This document shows positions 32,166 to 41,928 of a stretch of 64,000 nucleotides of DNA, piece after piece. The first letter of the stretch is position 1, and every line of letters begins with the position of its first letter. The stretch covers positions 1-64,000 of the forward strand of contig CAKUDG010000020.1 of assembly GCA_934644965.1 (NCBI GenBank), read 5' to 3'. Position numbers and translations under genes: made by a program. Source of the DNA: an uncultured Victivallales bacterium. GTDB taxonomy: Bacteria > Verrucomicrobiota > Lentisphaeria > Victivallales > UBA1829. The notes below the pieces were generated by a model. It ran no database searches. It worked only from the letters and a program-made list of their open reading frames with translations, and was not told where the DNA came from.

Positions 32166-32915
32166 ATGATCAAAGTTCTGGAGAAAACATTTGCCATTCT
32201 GGAGAGGATTGTCATAGCATCCCCCCGTCCCGTCCGGATCAGCGAACTGGCAGAAGATTTCAAGATCAATCCCGCCACCTGCGCCCGGATTCTGAAAGAA
32301 CTGCAGGAAGCGCACTATGTAGTCCGGATCTCAAGACAGGAAGGCTATACGGCGGGACCGCGCGCACGGACCTTTTCAGAACAGGTTTCCTACCGGGAGG
32401 AAATTCTCCGGGCGGCGGAAACACTGGTGGAAAAGACATCCCGGGAACTCGGGCTTTCAGTCCTTTTCTGCGAAAGAGCCGGTCTGGAACGTTATGTGCT
32501 TCTCCACCGCTGTCATTGCAGAAAGCTGAAGATCGTTCTTCAGAACCTGAGCTTTCACGATCTTTTCAGCACGGCGACAGGGCTGGTCCTTTCCGCATTC
32601 GCCCCCTCTCCCGCGCAAAGGGATCTCCTGCGCGAATACCGGGAAAGCCCCTTTCTGCCCGCAGGACAGGAAATGCGGGACTTTCTCGACATCATCCGCA
32701 ATGCGGGAAGCTTTTCAGCACCCTACCCCCATGCCGGACAGGGAATCATGGCCTTCCCTGTTTTCCGGGATGGAAAATTCGCGGGCGCGCTCGGCGCCTC
32801 CGTGGAAATCGAATATTACGAAGATCCGCAGTTCCGGGAAAAAATGACGGAACGAGTCGCGGGAACGGCACGGGATCTGACTCAGGCCGTATCGCGCATC
32901 AATATCACCGGATGA
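32166..32915 (+). CDS. IclR-family transcriptional regulator
   Basis: The 249-residue protein has the IclR N-terminal winged HTH (VLEKTFAILERIVIASPRPVRISELAEDFKINPATCARIL, residues 4-45) and the C-terminal effector-binding domain (about 80-245), ending MTERVAGTARDLTQAVSRI. IclR proteins usually repress sugar or aromatic acid catabolic operons and release DNA on binding the substrate. It is the first gene of a run of six closely spaced genes for sugar-acid and glycan catabolism, which it probably controls through the dyad at 32080-32096. The GGAGG before the ATG is somewhat far, and a second AAGGAG abuts it. Confidence 0.9.
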   Translation: MIKVLEKTFAILERIVIASPRPVRISELAEDFKINPATCARILKELQEAHYVVRISRQEGYTAGPRARTFSEQVSYREEILRAAETLVEKTSRELGLSVLFCERAGLERYVLLHRCHCRKLKIVLQNLSFHDLFSTATGLVLSAFAPSPAQRDLLREYRESPFLPAGQEMRDFLDIIRNAGSFSAPYPHAGQGIMAFPVFRDGKFAGALGASVEIEYYEDPQFREKMTERVAGTARDLTQAVSRINITG

Positions 32916-32925
32916 AAGGAAGAGG

Positions 32926-33681
32926 ATGGAATCACTCAAAAACAAAGTGGCGCTCGTGACCGGAGGTTCACAGGGAATCGGGCGGGAAATCGCGGAGGCT
33001 CTGGCAAGGGAAGAATGCAGAGTCGCCGTTGTCTGCGCAAATCATCTGGGAAAGGCGGAAGAGGTGGCGGAGAGAATCCGGAAACAGGGGGGGATTGCGT
33101 TTGCCGAACGCTGCGACGTGTCGGAGGAGGAAGAGGTCAGAGATCTGTTCCGGAAACTGAAGGAGAAAGAGGGCGGTGTGGACATCCTCGTCAACAACGC
33201 GCGTCTGGATCCCTGGAAACGGAAAACAGAAATGGGCGAAGGGGAATGGTTCGACCGTGTTCTGGGAGTCAATCTGAAAGGGGCGTTCCTCTGTTCGCGG
33301 GAACTCTTTGAACAGGCGAAGGAGAAGAAGTGGGGGAGGATCGTCAACATCTCCTCAGTCCGCGCCTTCCGGCCCGCGGAGCCGGACATGATCGCATACG
33401 GGATCTCCAAAGCGGGAATGCATGTGCTGACACGGACCTGGGCACAGAACGGAGCGCCTTACGGGATCACGGCAAACACGGTGGCGCCCGGGATGGTCGT
33501 CACGGAAAACATCCATCTCCGCCTGACCCCGGAAAAATACCGGGAGGAATCCTCCGCCATCCCGCTCGGACGCGGCGCAAGCTGTGAAGAAATCGCCGAC
33601 GCCGTGCTCTTCGTCCTCAAAAACGGATACGTCACAGGAGAAACCATCAATATCAACGGAGGAATGTATTATGCGCCCTGA
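32926..33681 (+). CDS. SDR-family NAD(P)-dependent oxidoreductase 1
   Basis: This 251-residue classical short-chain dehydrogenase has the cofactor motif TGGSQGIGREIA (residues 11-22), the NNA motif (LVNNAR, slightly altered), catalytic Ser in ISSVRAF, and YGISKAG with the Tyr-x3-Lys pair. The C terminus TGETINING is typical of the FabG/2-deoxygluconate dehydrogenase group. It starts 10 bp after iclR and overlaps the next SDR gene by 11 bp. Within this operon it probably oxidises or reduces a sugar acid or sugar intermediate; the exact substrate cannot be read. Confidence 0.9.
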   Translation: MESLKNKVALVTGGSQGIGREIAEALAREECRVAVVCANHLGKAEEVAERIRKQGGIAFAERCDVSEEEEVRDLFRKLKEKEGGVDILVNNARLDPWKRKTEMGEGEWFDRVLGVNLKGAFLCSRELFEQAKEKKWGRIVNISSVRAFRPAEPDMIAYGISKAGMHVLTRTWAQNGAPYGITANTVAPGMVVTENIHLRLTPEKYREESSAIPLGRGASCEEIADAVLFVLKNGYVTGETININGGMYYAP

Positions 33682-34505
33682 CGAGGATACAGAACGGAAC
33701 ATACAGAAGCGGACAGCTCCCTCATGCGGAGGAAGAAGCCGAAACGGAGGACTGGAACTGGCGGGGAAAACGGCGCTGGTTACGGGTGCGTCGCGGGGAT
33801 TGGGCAGGGGAATTGCCTCGGTCCTCGCGGAAAAGGGGGCGAACGTCGCCATCAACTGGAAGAGCGACAACGGCGCGGCGGAATCCCTGGCGCAAGAGCT
33901 CCGCGCCGCGGGGACGGAAGTGCTCCTGGTGAAAGGAGACGTGACCCGGAAAGCGGAAGTCGAACGCATCTTCGGGGAAATCCGCAGCCGTTTCGGAAAA
34001 CTCGACATTCTCGTCAACAACGCCGGCACCACCAGGGCGCAGGATATCTTTGAAACCGCTGAAGACGACTGGGATTTCATTCTGAAGACCAATCTGAAAA
34101 GCGTCTTTCTCTGCTCCAAGGCCGCCATGGAAATCATGAAGAGCCAGGGATCCGGAGGGCGGATCATCAGCATCAGCAGCATCGTCGCCCACCGCGGCGC
34201 GCTCTTCGGACATATTCATTATGCGGCGACGAAAGGGGGCATTCTTTCCTTCACGCGCACCCTTGCCAGAACCGCAGCTCCTTACGGGATCACGGTCAAT
34301 GCCATCGCGCCGGGGATCATCGAAACGGAACTGCTCTTCCAGACGCACGGGGCGGAGGAAGTGGAACGCCTGGCGAAGGGGGGTTCCGCTCGGACTCGGG
34401 AAAGTCCGGGACGTCGGACTCGCCGCCGCCTTCCTTGCGGGCGAAGGCGGCCGCTACATCACAGGGGCCTGCCTTGACGTCAACGGCGGCATGTATTTCC
34501 ACTGA
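33671..34505 (+). pseudogene. SDR-family oxidoreductase 2, frameshifted at a G6 tract
   Basis: The first 237 codons encode a good SDR: TGASRGLGRGIA, LVNNAGTT, SISSIVAH, YAATKGGI with Tyr-x3-Lys, and NAIAPGIIETEL. At the six-G run 34378-34383 the frame breaks, and the expected ending (VPLGLGKVRDVGLAAAFLAG...ITGACLDVNGGMY) continues in another frame to 34505. Removing one G would restore a protein of about 278 residues. The cause may be a sequencing error, a real mutation, or slippage at the homopolymer. It overlaps the previous SDR gene by 11 bp and shares its operon; the extended N terminus of about 28 residues before the fold is unusual. Confidence 0.8.
34378..34383 (+). repeat. Six-G homopolymer at the SDR frameshift
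   Basis: The reading frame of the second SDR changes at this run. Five G instead of six would join the two parts. Confidence 0.8.
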
Positions 34506-34512
34506 AAAAAAG

Positions 34513-36624
34513 ATGTCTCAGAATCAAAAAAAACGGAAGGCAATCCGATCCATCATGTACACTTTACAGAACCATGAGCTTGAATTCACACTCGATTCCA
34601 GAGGGCGCCTGATCCATTTCCGGAACAAAGTCAGCGGCCGCGACTATGCCGGCGGATACGGACTCTGGCGCATCATTTATCAGGACGGCCCCTCTCTGGA
34701 GGAGGAACTCCTTGCCGATGAAGACGGAATCACGTTCTCCGCAGATGACTCCATTCCGGGGAAACTCCTTCTGGACTACCACTGGAAACAAGGGTTCCGC
34801 GTCCGTATCGAAGCGGTCCTGAAGGAGGAAAAGGAAACAAACGGGGAAGGAAACGGGACGACTCTTCAGTTCACAGCGGATCTGGAAAACGCCTCGTGCG
34901 ATCTTGTCCTGCGCGAATTTCAGTTTCCGATGCTGAAAAATCTTTCGCTGGCGGAGAAGAACCGCCTGATCTGGTCGTCGGCGGGGGGAGAGGCTCATGA
35001 AAACTTCTCCTCGTTTCTGGAACTCGGACGCACAAAATACATGGCTCAGGACAATCTTGCGCTGCAGCTGGGGCTGCTCTATCCGGGCTGTTCCGCGGCG
35101 ATGAATTTCTATCTGCTGGATGAATACAAATGCGGTCTCTACGTCGGCAGTCACGATTCCTCTTTCCAGCAGACGTACCATCTCTTCCGCAAACGCGGAG
35201 AGGAAATGGACGCCGGACTGGTGAAATATCCCTTTCTGAAACCGGATTCCCGATGCCGGATCTCCGGGTACGTGCTTGCGCTCTACAACGGCACGTGGCA
35301 CAGGGGGGCGGACATTTACAGGGACTGGCTGAAAAGCTGGTATGTCCGGCCGGAAATTCCGCAGTCGGTCCGGGAACTCCGCGGCTGGCAGCGGATCATT
35401 CTGCGCCATCAGTACGGCAGGATTCTCTACCGCTACGACCAGCTCCCGGAACTTCTGGAGGCGGGACTCGGCGCTGGAATCGACACGCTCTTTCTCTTCG
35501 GCTGGCACAGTGCCGGACACGACTCCATGTATCCGGAATACGTCTGCGATGAAACACAGGGCGGCTTCGAGGCGCTGAAAGCCCAGATCTCCGAATTCCG
35601 CCGCCGCGGCGGAAAACTCATCCTCTACTTCAACGGCCAGCTCATCGACATGGCGACGGAGTTCTACCACAACATCGGTCACAGGATCAGTCTGAAGCGC
35701 ATGAACGGCCAAGAACATCAGGAAGTCTATCCGTTCGGAGGGAACGGGACGGCCCTGAGACTGTTCGGGAACAAGAACTTCACGGTTGCCTGCCCCGCCT
35801 GCCGGGAATGGCACGAAGTGCTGAAAAAACTTGCGGACCTGGCAATCGCCCTGGAAGCGGACGGAGTGTTTTTCGATCAGCTCGGTTATGCACCATCGGT
35901 TCCATGCAGCGATCCCACGCACGGGCATGAAGTGCCGTTTACGGGAATGATCCGGGCAAAAAGGGATATGCTCCGGGAACTCAGGGACTACGTCAAGAGC
36001 CGGCGTCCGGAAATGAGTTTCGGGATCGAAATCATTTCGGATGTGACGGCGCAATATGCGGATTATGTGCATGGACTCGTGGGGCCATCGAAGCCGTTCA
36101 TGCCGGACGTGGCGCGATACGTCATCCCGGGGCTTGTCACGACGGACAGGGAAATCCGGGACGACACCGACATCCGCAGAAGAGTCAATCTCGCCGTCCT
36201 CAACGGCCTCCGTTCGGATGTCGAAATCTACCGCTGCCGCGCTAGTATCGACGCCGCCCCGAATTACAAGGCCTATCTGGCCGAAATCAACCGACTCCGT
36301 TCAAAATACACCTCTCTGATTCTGAACGGCGAATTCCGCGACACGCTCGGAGCGGAAAGCTCCTCCTCCTCATCATCCTCCTCCTCCTCCGAGATCCTCC
36401 ACCGTGTTTTTGAAACGGAAAACCGCATCGGAGTCGTCCTGACTCCGGAAGACGCCTCCCTTTCCTCCGAAGCTGCGGAAACCACGCTCCGCGTTCCGGG
36501 TGCAAAACGTCTTCTGAGCCACGACGGAACGGGTGAATACGAAGTCTCCCCCGGAAAAGAAGACGGAACCCTGCAAATCAGAATGAAAAAAGAATCCCTC
36601 TTGATTCTGGAGTTTGAAAAATGA
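34513..36624 (+). CDS. DUF6259-type glycoside hydrolase-like protein
   Basis: The product of about 703 residues has an N-terminal beta-sandwich (YTLQNHELEFTLDSRGRL...) and a central TIM-barrel-like region with GIDTLFLFGWHSAGHDSMYP, GGKLILYFNGQ and DGVFFDQLGYAPS, the last a likely acidic catalytic segment. This matches proteins annotated DUF6259 in Lentisphaerota and Bacteroidota, regarded as glycosidases of unknown specificity. A run of more than ten Ser (about residue 617) forms a linker to a C-terminal beta domain. The start is uncertain: ATG 34513 is used; ATG 34555 (MYTLQNHEL) fits the fold start better and has GGAAGG upstream at long spacing. It follows the SDR by 7 bp and overlaps the next gene by 4 bp. 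Confidence 0.8.
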   Translation: MSQNQKKRKAIRSIMYTLQNHELEFTLDSRGRLIHFRNKVSGRDYAGGYGLWRIIYQDGPSLEEELLADEDGITFSADDSIPGKLLLDYHWKQGFRVRIEAVLKEEKETNGEGNGTTLQFTADLENASCDLVLREFQFPMLKNLSLAEKNRLIWSSAGGEAHENFSSFLELGRTKYMAQDNLALQLGLLYPGCSAAMNFYLLDEYKCGLYVGSHDSSFQQTYHLFRKRGEEMDAGLVKYPFLKPDSRCRISGYVLALYNGTWHRGADIYRDWLKSWYVRPEIPQSVRELRGWQRIILRHQYGRILYRYDQLPELLEAGLGAGIDTLFLFGWHSAGHDSMYPEYVCDETQGGFEALKAQISEFRRRGGKLILYFNGQLIDMATEFYHNIGHRISLKRMNGQEHQEVYPFGGNGTALRLFGNKNFTVACPACREWHEVLKKLADLAIALEADGVFFDQLGYAPSVPCSDPTHGHEVPFTGMIRAKRDMLRELRDYVKSRRPEMSFGIEIISDVTAQYADYVHGLVGPSKPFMPDVARYVIPGLVTTDREIRDDTDIRRRVNLAVLNGLRSDVEIYRCRASIDAAPNYKAYLAEINRLRSKYTSLILNGEFRDTLGAESSSSSSSSSSSEILHRVFETENRIGVVLTPEDASLSSEAAETTLRVPGAKRLLSHDGTGEYEVSPGKEDGTLQIRMKKESLLILEFEK

Positions 36625-37814
36625 AAATCAAAGCTCTCAAAACCTTTCTCTGCCACTGCTACCGGACGAACTGGGTCTTCGTGAAAGTGGAAACCGACAC
36701 GGACGGACTGCACGGCTGGGGAGAAGCCACACTCGAATACAAGGAACAGACCGTCGAAGCGGCAATACACGATCTGGAGTACTATCTGATCGGCTCGGAT
36801 CCGGGAAACATCGAACTCTTCCGGAGAGACTGCTACCGCGATGCGTACTGGCGGGGCGGCCCCGTCCTGATGAGCGCTCTCGCCGGAATCGAAATGGCGC
36901 TGTGGGACATCAAGGGCAAGGCGCTCGGAGTCCCCGTCTTTGAACTTCTCGGCGGCAGAGTCCGCGATTCGATTCCCTGCTATGTCAACGGCTGGTTCGC
37001 GCCTGCGAAAACGCCGGAGGAATTTGCGGAAAAGGCCGTCGCTGCCCGGGAAGCCGGATTCCGGGGAGTCAAGTGGGATCCCTTCGGGAAAGCGTGGCTG
37101 GAACTGGAGAAGGACGAACTGGAGCGTGCCATCCGCTGCGTCAGGGCGGTCTCCCGATCCGCGGGGAGCGACATGGAGCTCCTGATCGAAGGGCACGGGA
37201 GATTCAACATCCCGACCGCATTGCGCATCGCCCGGCATCTGGAGGAATTCGACATCTACTGGTTTGAAGAACCCGTCCCCCCCGACAGTCCCGAAGCGCT
37301 TGCGGAAGTCAAACGCCGCAGCCGCGTCCCGATCGCCGCCGGCGAACGTCTCTACAACCGCTACGAATATCGGACGTTCTTTGAGCATGAATGCGCCGAC
37401 TTCGTTCAGCCGGACGTCTCCCATGCCGGCGGAATTCTGGAAATGCGCCTGATCGCCTCCATGGCGGAATCGCGTCACATCCCCTTCTGCCCGCACAATC
37501 CTTCCGGCCCGGTTGCGAATGCGGCGACCCTTCAGCTTGCGGCATGCACTCCGAACTTCGCAAGACTCGAAACCATGTTCACGGACGTCCCCTACCGTGC
37601 GGACATCTCCGATGAAGATCTCGTCATCCGCAACGGCGAAATGCTCATCGGAAAGCGCCCCGGACTCGGCATCGAACTGCGCGAGGAGGAATTGAAAAAA
37701 CATCCCTACGTCCGCACGAATCTCCGCCATTACAACAACACGCTCACCGACATCCGGCCCGCGGGATCGCAAAAATACTACCGGCTCGAACCCGCCGCTT
37801 CCTCCTCCGTCTGA
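36621..37814 (+). CDS. Galactonate dehydratase-like enolase-superfamily enzyme
   Basis: The 397-residue protein is a mandelate racemase/muconate lactonizing family member. The capping domain covers 1-120 (VKVETDTDGLHGWGEATLEYKE). The barrel shows metal-ligand motifs LIEGHGRF, WFEEPVPP and AAGERL, then QPDVSHAGGI and FCPHNPSGPV, whose His is the family base. The pattern is that of D-galactonate dehydratase (DgoD) and close relatives, which convert an aldonate to its 2-keto-3-deoxy form. Other aldonates such as gluconate or a 6-deoxy sugar acid are possible. It overlaps the DUF6259 gene by 4 bp (ATGA), showing coupling. The last residues are Ser rich. Confidence 0.88.
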   Translation: MKIKALKTFLCHCYRTNWVFVKVETDTDGLHGWGEATLEYKEQTVEAAIHDLEYYLIGSDPGNIELFRRDCYRDAYWRGGPVLMSALAGIEMALWDIKGKALGVPVFELLGGRVRDSIPCYVNGWFAPAKTPEEFAEKAVAAREAGFRGVKWDPFGKAWLELEKDELERAIRCVRAVSRSAGSDMELLIEGHGRFNIPTALRIARHLEEFDIYWFEEPVPPDSPEALAEVKRRSRVPIAAGERLYNRYEYRTFFEHECADFVQPDVSHAGGILEMRLIASMAESRHIPFCPHNPSGPVANAATLQLAACTPNFARLETMFTDVPYRADISDEDLVIRNGEMLIGKRPGLGIELREEELKKHPYVRTNLRHYNNTLTDIRPAGSQKYYRLEPAASSSV

Positions 37815-37891
37815 AGGGGGAAACAACAGGGATTTGCCGCAAGGACCGGATATCGGTAAAAAGAAAGAAAAAAAAGGATGCAGAAGAGGCC

Positions 37892-39319
37892 ATGAAACCT
37901 TTGAAAAAGACTGGAAGCGTCGCCCCCATTCATTCCTCTCAGATCGAACACTCGCGGATCGGACTCGGATTCGAGAAACTGGACCGGAATGTCTTCGATC
38001 CGGAAAAAGCCTATGACAAAGTCGCCGAACTCGGCGTCAAATGGATCCGGATTCAGTCCGGCTGGGCGCGCACGGAGACCGTTCCGGGGCGTTTCGACTT
38101 CGCATGGGTGGATTCGATTGTGGACAATCTTCTCAGACGCGGACTTCAGCCCTGGGTCTGCCTCTGTTACGGAAACGGGCTTTACGATGCGGAGGCGGCC
38201 AAAGTGTTCGGGGCGGTCGGCTGCCCTCCCGTCAAAACGGAGGAGCAGAAGAAAGCCTGGGCGCGCTACGTCTCCGCCTTCGCCGGACATTTCAAAGGAC
38301 GCATCCGCTACTACGAAGTCTGGAACGAACCCGACGGCATCTGGTGCTGGAAACACGGCGTCTCAGGAAAAGAGTACGGAGAACTGCTCGCTCTGACCGC
38401 GGAAACGCTCAAGGCGGCGGATCCGGATGCGAAAGTCATCGGCGGAGTCCTCTGCGGTTCCGGAATGCAGTGGCTGAGCGACGTCTTCTCCTCCGGAAAC
38501 ACAGCCGGGCTCATCGACGCCTTTTCCTATCACGCCTACTCCACGGATGAAAAGGCCGGATTCGACCGGGTACGTTATCTGCGCGCCTTCTGCAAACGTC
38601 TGAATCCGGCTCTGGAAATCATTCAGGGGGAAACCGGCGCACAGTCCCGCGACGACGGCGCAGGCGCTCTCCGCGGCGGCGCATGGACTCCCCGGAAACA
38701 GGCCGCGTTCCTCGCCCGCCACATGCTCGCAGATCTGCTTGACGACGTGAAATTCGCCTCCTATTTTTCCTGCATGGACATGATCGAAGCCCTCAACGGA
38801 ACCGTCGGAAACAAAGCCTCCTATCTCGACTACGGCTACTTCGGTGTCCTCGCCGCCGATTTCGACGAAAACGGATTCGCCACCGGCGACTATTCCCCCA
38901 AACCCTCCTACCGCACCCTCCAGACCATCGCAACGGTTTTCAGAGGCGATTTCAAGGTGGAACCCCTCCCCTACCGCTTCTTTTCCGACGATTCCTGGTC
39001 GCCGCGCATCCTTCGCAAAGACGACTCCCCTGAAAGCATTCTCCACGGCTCCTTCACCAGAGAAAACGGTTCCTGCGCCATCGTCTACTGGCATCCTTCC
39101 GAAATCCTCTCCGAAACCTATGAATCGACCGTCTCCATCGAGTTCGCTTTCCTCCCGACGGAGAAAATCCGATTCGTGGACCTCGTTTCCGGAGACGTGT
39201 ATGAACTCCCGGAAAACATGGCGCCGGAAAAAGACAAATCTCCCGCCCCCTGTGTCCGACTGACACATATCCCGGTCAGGGACACTCCCATTCTCCTGAC
39301 TTTCGGCAATTTCTTCTGA
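37892..39319 (+). CDS. GH39-like (clan GH-A) glycoside hydrolase
   Basis: This 475-residue protein has a (beta/alpha)8 barrel with the acid/base in VWNEPDGIW near residue 145 and the nucleophile candidate in IIQGETGAQ about 100 residues later, the clan GH-A spacing. A C-terminal beta domain follows (about 360-475, FVDLVSGDVYELPENM). GH39 members are beta-xylosidases or alpha-iduronidases; related families such as GH5 or unassigned clan A enzymes remain possible. No signal peptide is seen. It is the last gene of the iclR operon, 77 bp after the dehydratase, and ends before a bidirectional terminator. Confidence 0.82.
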   Translation: MKPLKKTGSVAPIHSSQIEHSRIGLGFEKLDRNVFDPEKAYDKVAELGVKWIRIQSGWARTETVPGRFDFAWVDSIVDNLLRRGLQPWVCLCYGNGLYDAEAAKVFGAVGCPPVKTEEQKKAWARYVSAFAGHFKGRIRYYEVWNEPDGIWCWKHGVSGKEYGELLALTAETLKAADPDAKVIGGVLCGSGMQWLSDVFSSGNTAGLIDAFSYHAYSTDEKAGFDRVRYLRAFCKRLNPALEIIQGETGAQSRDDGAGALRGGAWTPRKQAAFLARHMLADLLDDVKFASYFSCMDMIEALNGTVGNKASYLDYGYFGVLAADFDENGFATGDYSPKPSYRTLQTIATVFRGDFKVEPLPYRFFSDDSWSPRILRKDDSPESILHGSFTRENGSCAIVYWHPSEILSETYESTVSIEFAFLPTEKIRFVDLVSGDVYELPENMAPEKDKSPAPCVRLTHIPVRDTPILLTFGNFF

Positions 39320-39602
39320 TGAGAAACGGCCGGGACGGGCGGTAGGTAACATCCTCCCCCCCCCAGATCCCCCCTCCCCTCCTCCCCCCTCCCCGGAGAC
39401 TGAAAATCTCCGGGAGAAATTTCCGGGGGAGCGGGGGAAAAGTTCTCTTTCCTTTCCCCCCCTTCCCTTTCCCCACACCTCTTTCCTTCCGCCGGAAGAG
39501 GAAAAAACAAAAGGCGGACAGAGACGGGCTCATACGACGGATCGTCTCCCGCTCACCCCAAAACAGAATAAGCCCATTCCAACGATTATAATTCACATGA
39601 AA
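39320..39602. other. Intergenic region, pyrimidine-rich
   Basis: No gene is recognised. The stretch 39350-39480 is a nearly pure C/T tract with C-runs and short G-runs, on the 3' side of the GH39-like gene. Confidence 0.4.
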
Positions 39603-39645
39603 AGAAGGCCCGTTCCGGCAGAATGCGGAAACGGGCCTTCTTTCT
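39603..39645. terminator. Terminator closing the catabolic operon
   Basis: AGAAGGCCCGTT and AACGGGCCTTCT form a long stem with a short inner loop, followed by TTCTTAAC on the plus strand; it is A-rich on the left, so it may work both ways. Confidence 0.8.
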
Positions 39646-39743
39646 TAACAACAACAAAACATTCTTCCGTGTTTCCCTCCGTTCACGATAGGAAGACATT
39701 CCATCGGCTCCGCAGAGGCCTGGAAAAACGGAACGGAAACAAA

Positions 39744-39807
39744 AAAAAGAGCTGAAGATACTGCTGCCTAAAGGGGGGGGGAGGCAAATTGCAATATCTT
39801 CAGCTTG
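39744..39807 (-). terminator. Terminator of the hydrogenase operon
   Basis: AGCTGAAGATA pairs with TATCTTCAGCT around an inner GCCT/AGGC stem; on the minus strand it is followed by CTC and eight T. It lies about 75 bp after the hydA stop. Confidence 0.85.
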
Positions 39808-39881
39808 TTTTACACTATCATAATATAGCTAAATTTCAACCCCGTTTCCTAAAAAAAAACGGGAAAAAATATTTTTTCAGT

Positions 39882-41909
39882 TCAAAGTTTGGCGACAGCG
39901 TCCTGAATGGCCTTGCCGATTTCCTCTTCGGAAGCATCCGTGAGATGGACGTCTCCGACCAGGATTTCCCCGGGTTTGCGGTCCTTCATGGAGGAGGGAC
40001 AGTACGAGGCTTCAAAATTCACCTTGTCCATCAGCCCGAGTTTATCGACCAGCTCCATGACGGCGGTGAGCGCTTTTTCGCTCTGATGCGCGCTGTCCTC
40101 AGCGGGCGTCACGCAGACGGCGACGGAAATGCACTTTGGTGCCGTTCCCTTCCGGATCATCGATCTAGAGTCAAACACCCCGTCTCTGTTCGCATACACG
40201 GTGTGAAGAAGCGTATGCGCCTTGTGGGAATTGGGTTTGCCTTCCAGGAACTGATCGTAGCACTGAAGGATCTCGGGGTTGTCCTGAGACTTCTGGAACT
40301 GCATGTGCTTGTCGGTCTGATACAGGCTTTCCATGCGGCTGATGCGCTTTTTCATGCTGTTCTGGATCGGCTGTCCTCCGCCGCAGACACAGCCGCCGGG
40401 ACAGGCCATCACTTCAATGAACTGATAAGGCGATTTCCCGGCCACGGCTTCTTCCGCAATCTTCTTCGCTTCGGCGAGCGTATGGACAACGGCAACCTTC
40501 GCTTCGATGTCCCCGAGTTTGACATCGGTCGTCTTCAGCTTCGCGACGCCGCGGACATCCTTGAATTCCAGCGGATGCATGACTTTCCCGTTGGTCTTTT
40601 CATACGCATAGCGCAGAGCGGCTTCCATTACACCGCCGGTTGTCCCGAAAATGACGCCGGCTCCGGTCCCGAATCCGAACGGCATGTCGAATGCCTCGGA
40701 ATCCAGATCGTTGAAACGGACGCCGTAGAAGTTGATCATGCGTCCGATTTCAAGAGTCGTGAGCACATAATCGACGTCGGGGTTGCCGTTGACCTTGAAC
40801 TTGTCGAGCTGAGCTTCGAACTTCTTCGCGGTGCAGGGCATGATGGATACCACCACAATGTCCTCCCGCTTCACATTCAGCATCTTCGGCATGGCTTCCT
40901 TGATCACGCTCCCGAACATCTGCTGAGGCGAACGGCAGCTGGAAAGGTTCGGCAGAAGATCGGGGAAGTTCATCTCCGCGTATTTGACCCAGCCAGGACA
41001 GCAGCTTGTGAACATCGGGAACGGACCACCGGCCTGCACGCGGCGGAGAAGTTCCTCCGCCTCTTCGACAATCGTCATGTCCGCGGCGAAGGTGGTGTCG
41101 AACACATAATCGAATCCCATCATGCGGAGTGCCGAAACCAGTTTTCCAGCCACATTCTCGCCCGGCTTCATGTTGAAATATTCGCCCAGAGCAACACGCA
41201 CGGCGGGAGCCACCTGAGCCACCACGATCTTCGTGGGATCGTGAATCGCGCTCCAGATCGGTTCACGATCCTGTTTGGGCGTGATCGCTCCCGTCGGGCA
41301 GACCGCGGCGCACTGTCCGCAGTTCACGCATTCGACTTCCCCGAGCATCCGGCTGAAGGAAGGCGTCACACGAGCCTTCGCTCCGCGGTAGGCAAAGTCG
41401 ATCGCTCCGATGCCCTGGACTTCCTTGCACATGCGGACGCAGTCGCCGCAGAGAACGCATTTGTTCGGATCACGGGTCAGGGAAGGTGAAGAGTTGTCGA
41501 TATCGACAAAGTCGGTCGTCTGCTTGTAGCGGATTTCATCCACCCCCAGACGGCGCGCCAGATTCTGAAGCGTGCAGAACGATCCTCTCACACAGGTCGG
41601 GCACTCCCTCTTGTGATTGGCAAGAAGCAGTTCCACATTGACTTTCCGGATCGCGCGGATCTGTTTGGAATCCGTATGCACCACCATGCCCGGTTCCGGC
41701 TTCGTCGAGCAGGAGGCCACGATGCCGCGGCCCTCAATCTCCACCAGACAGAGCCGGCAGGCCCCGTACACGCTCAGTTTGGAGTGATAGCAGAACGTGG
41801 GAATGTCGATCCCGATTTTCCGGATGGTTTCCAGAAGATTGCGTTCATCTCCGATTTCAACGGTCTTCCCGTTGATCGTAAGGGTCTTTTTTTCCATATC
41901 AGTGTCCAT
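39882..41909 (-). CDS. hydA: NAD-linked [FeFe] hydrogenase catalytic subunit HydA
   Basis: The 675-residue protein has a NuoG-like front: a [2Fe-2S] domain (TFCYHSKLSVYGACRLCLVE) and a His-Cys cluster (NHKRECPTCVRGSFC). Two [4Fe-4S] sites follow (CVLCGDCVRMC, CVNCGQCAAVCPTGAI), then the H-cluster domain with all three signatures: TSCCPGWVKYAE, MPCTAKKFEA and ACPGGCVCGGGQP. It reduces protons or oxidises H2. With HydB and HydC on the same strand it forms the trimeric, probably electron-bifurcating group A enzyme (NADH plus reduced ferredoxin). The start at 41909 has AGAGGAGAG eight bases upstream. Maturases HydEFG are not in the window. Confidence 0.95.
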   Translation of the reverse strand: MDTDMEKKTLTINGKTVEIGDERNLLETIRKIGIDIPTFCYHSKLSVYGACRLCLVEIEGRGIVASCSTKPEPGMVVHTDSKQIRAIRKVNVELLLANHKRECPTCVRGSFCTLQNLARRLGVDEIRYKQTTDFVDIDNSSPSLTRDPNKCVLCGDCVRMCKEVQGIGAIDFAYRGAKARVTPSFSRMLGEVECVNCGQCAAVCPTGAITPKQDREPIWSAIHDPTKIVVAQVAPAVRVALGEYFNMKPGENVAGKLVSALRMMGFDYVFDTTFAADMTIVEEAEELLRRVQAGGPFPMFTSCCPGWVKYAEMNFPDLLPNLSSCRSPQQMFGSVIKEAMPKMLNVKREDIVVVSIMPCTAKKFEAQLDKFKVNGNPDVDYVLTTLEIGRMINFYGVRFNDLDSEAFDMPFGFGTGAGVIFGTTGGVMEAALRYAYEKTNGKVMHPLEFKDVRGVAKLKTTDVKLGDIEAKVAVVHTLAEAKKIAEEAVAGKSPYQFIEVMACPGGCVCGGGQPIQNSMKKRISRMESLYQTDKHMQFQKSQDNPEILQCYDQFLEGKPNSHKAHTLLHTVYANRDGVFDSRSMIRKGTAPKCISVAVCVTPAEDSAHQSEKALTAVMELVDKLGLMDKVNFEASYCPSSMKDRKPGEILVGDVHLTDASEEEIGKAIQDAVAKL

Positions 41910-41928
41910 TTTCAAAACTCTCCTCTTC

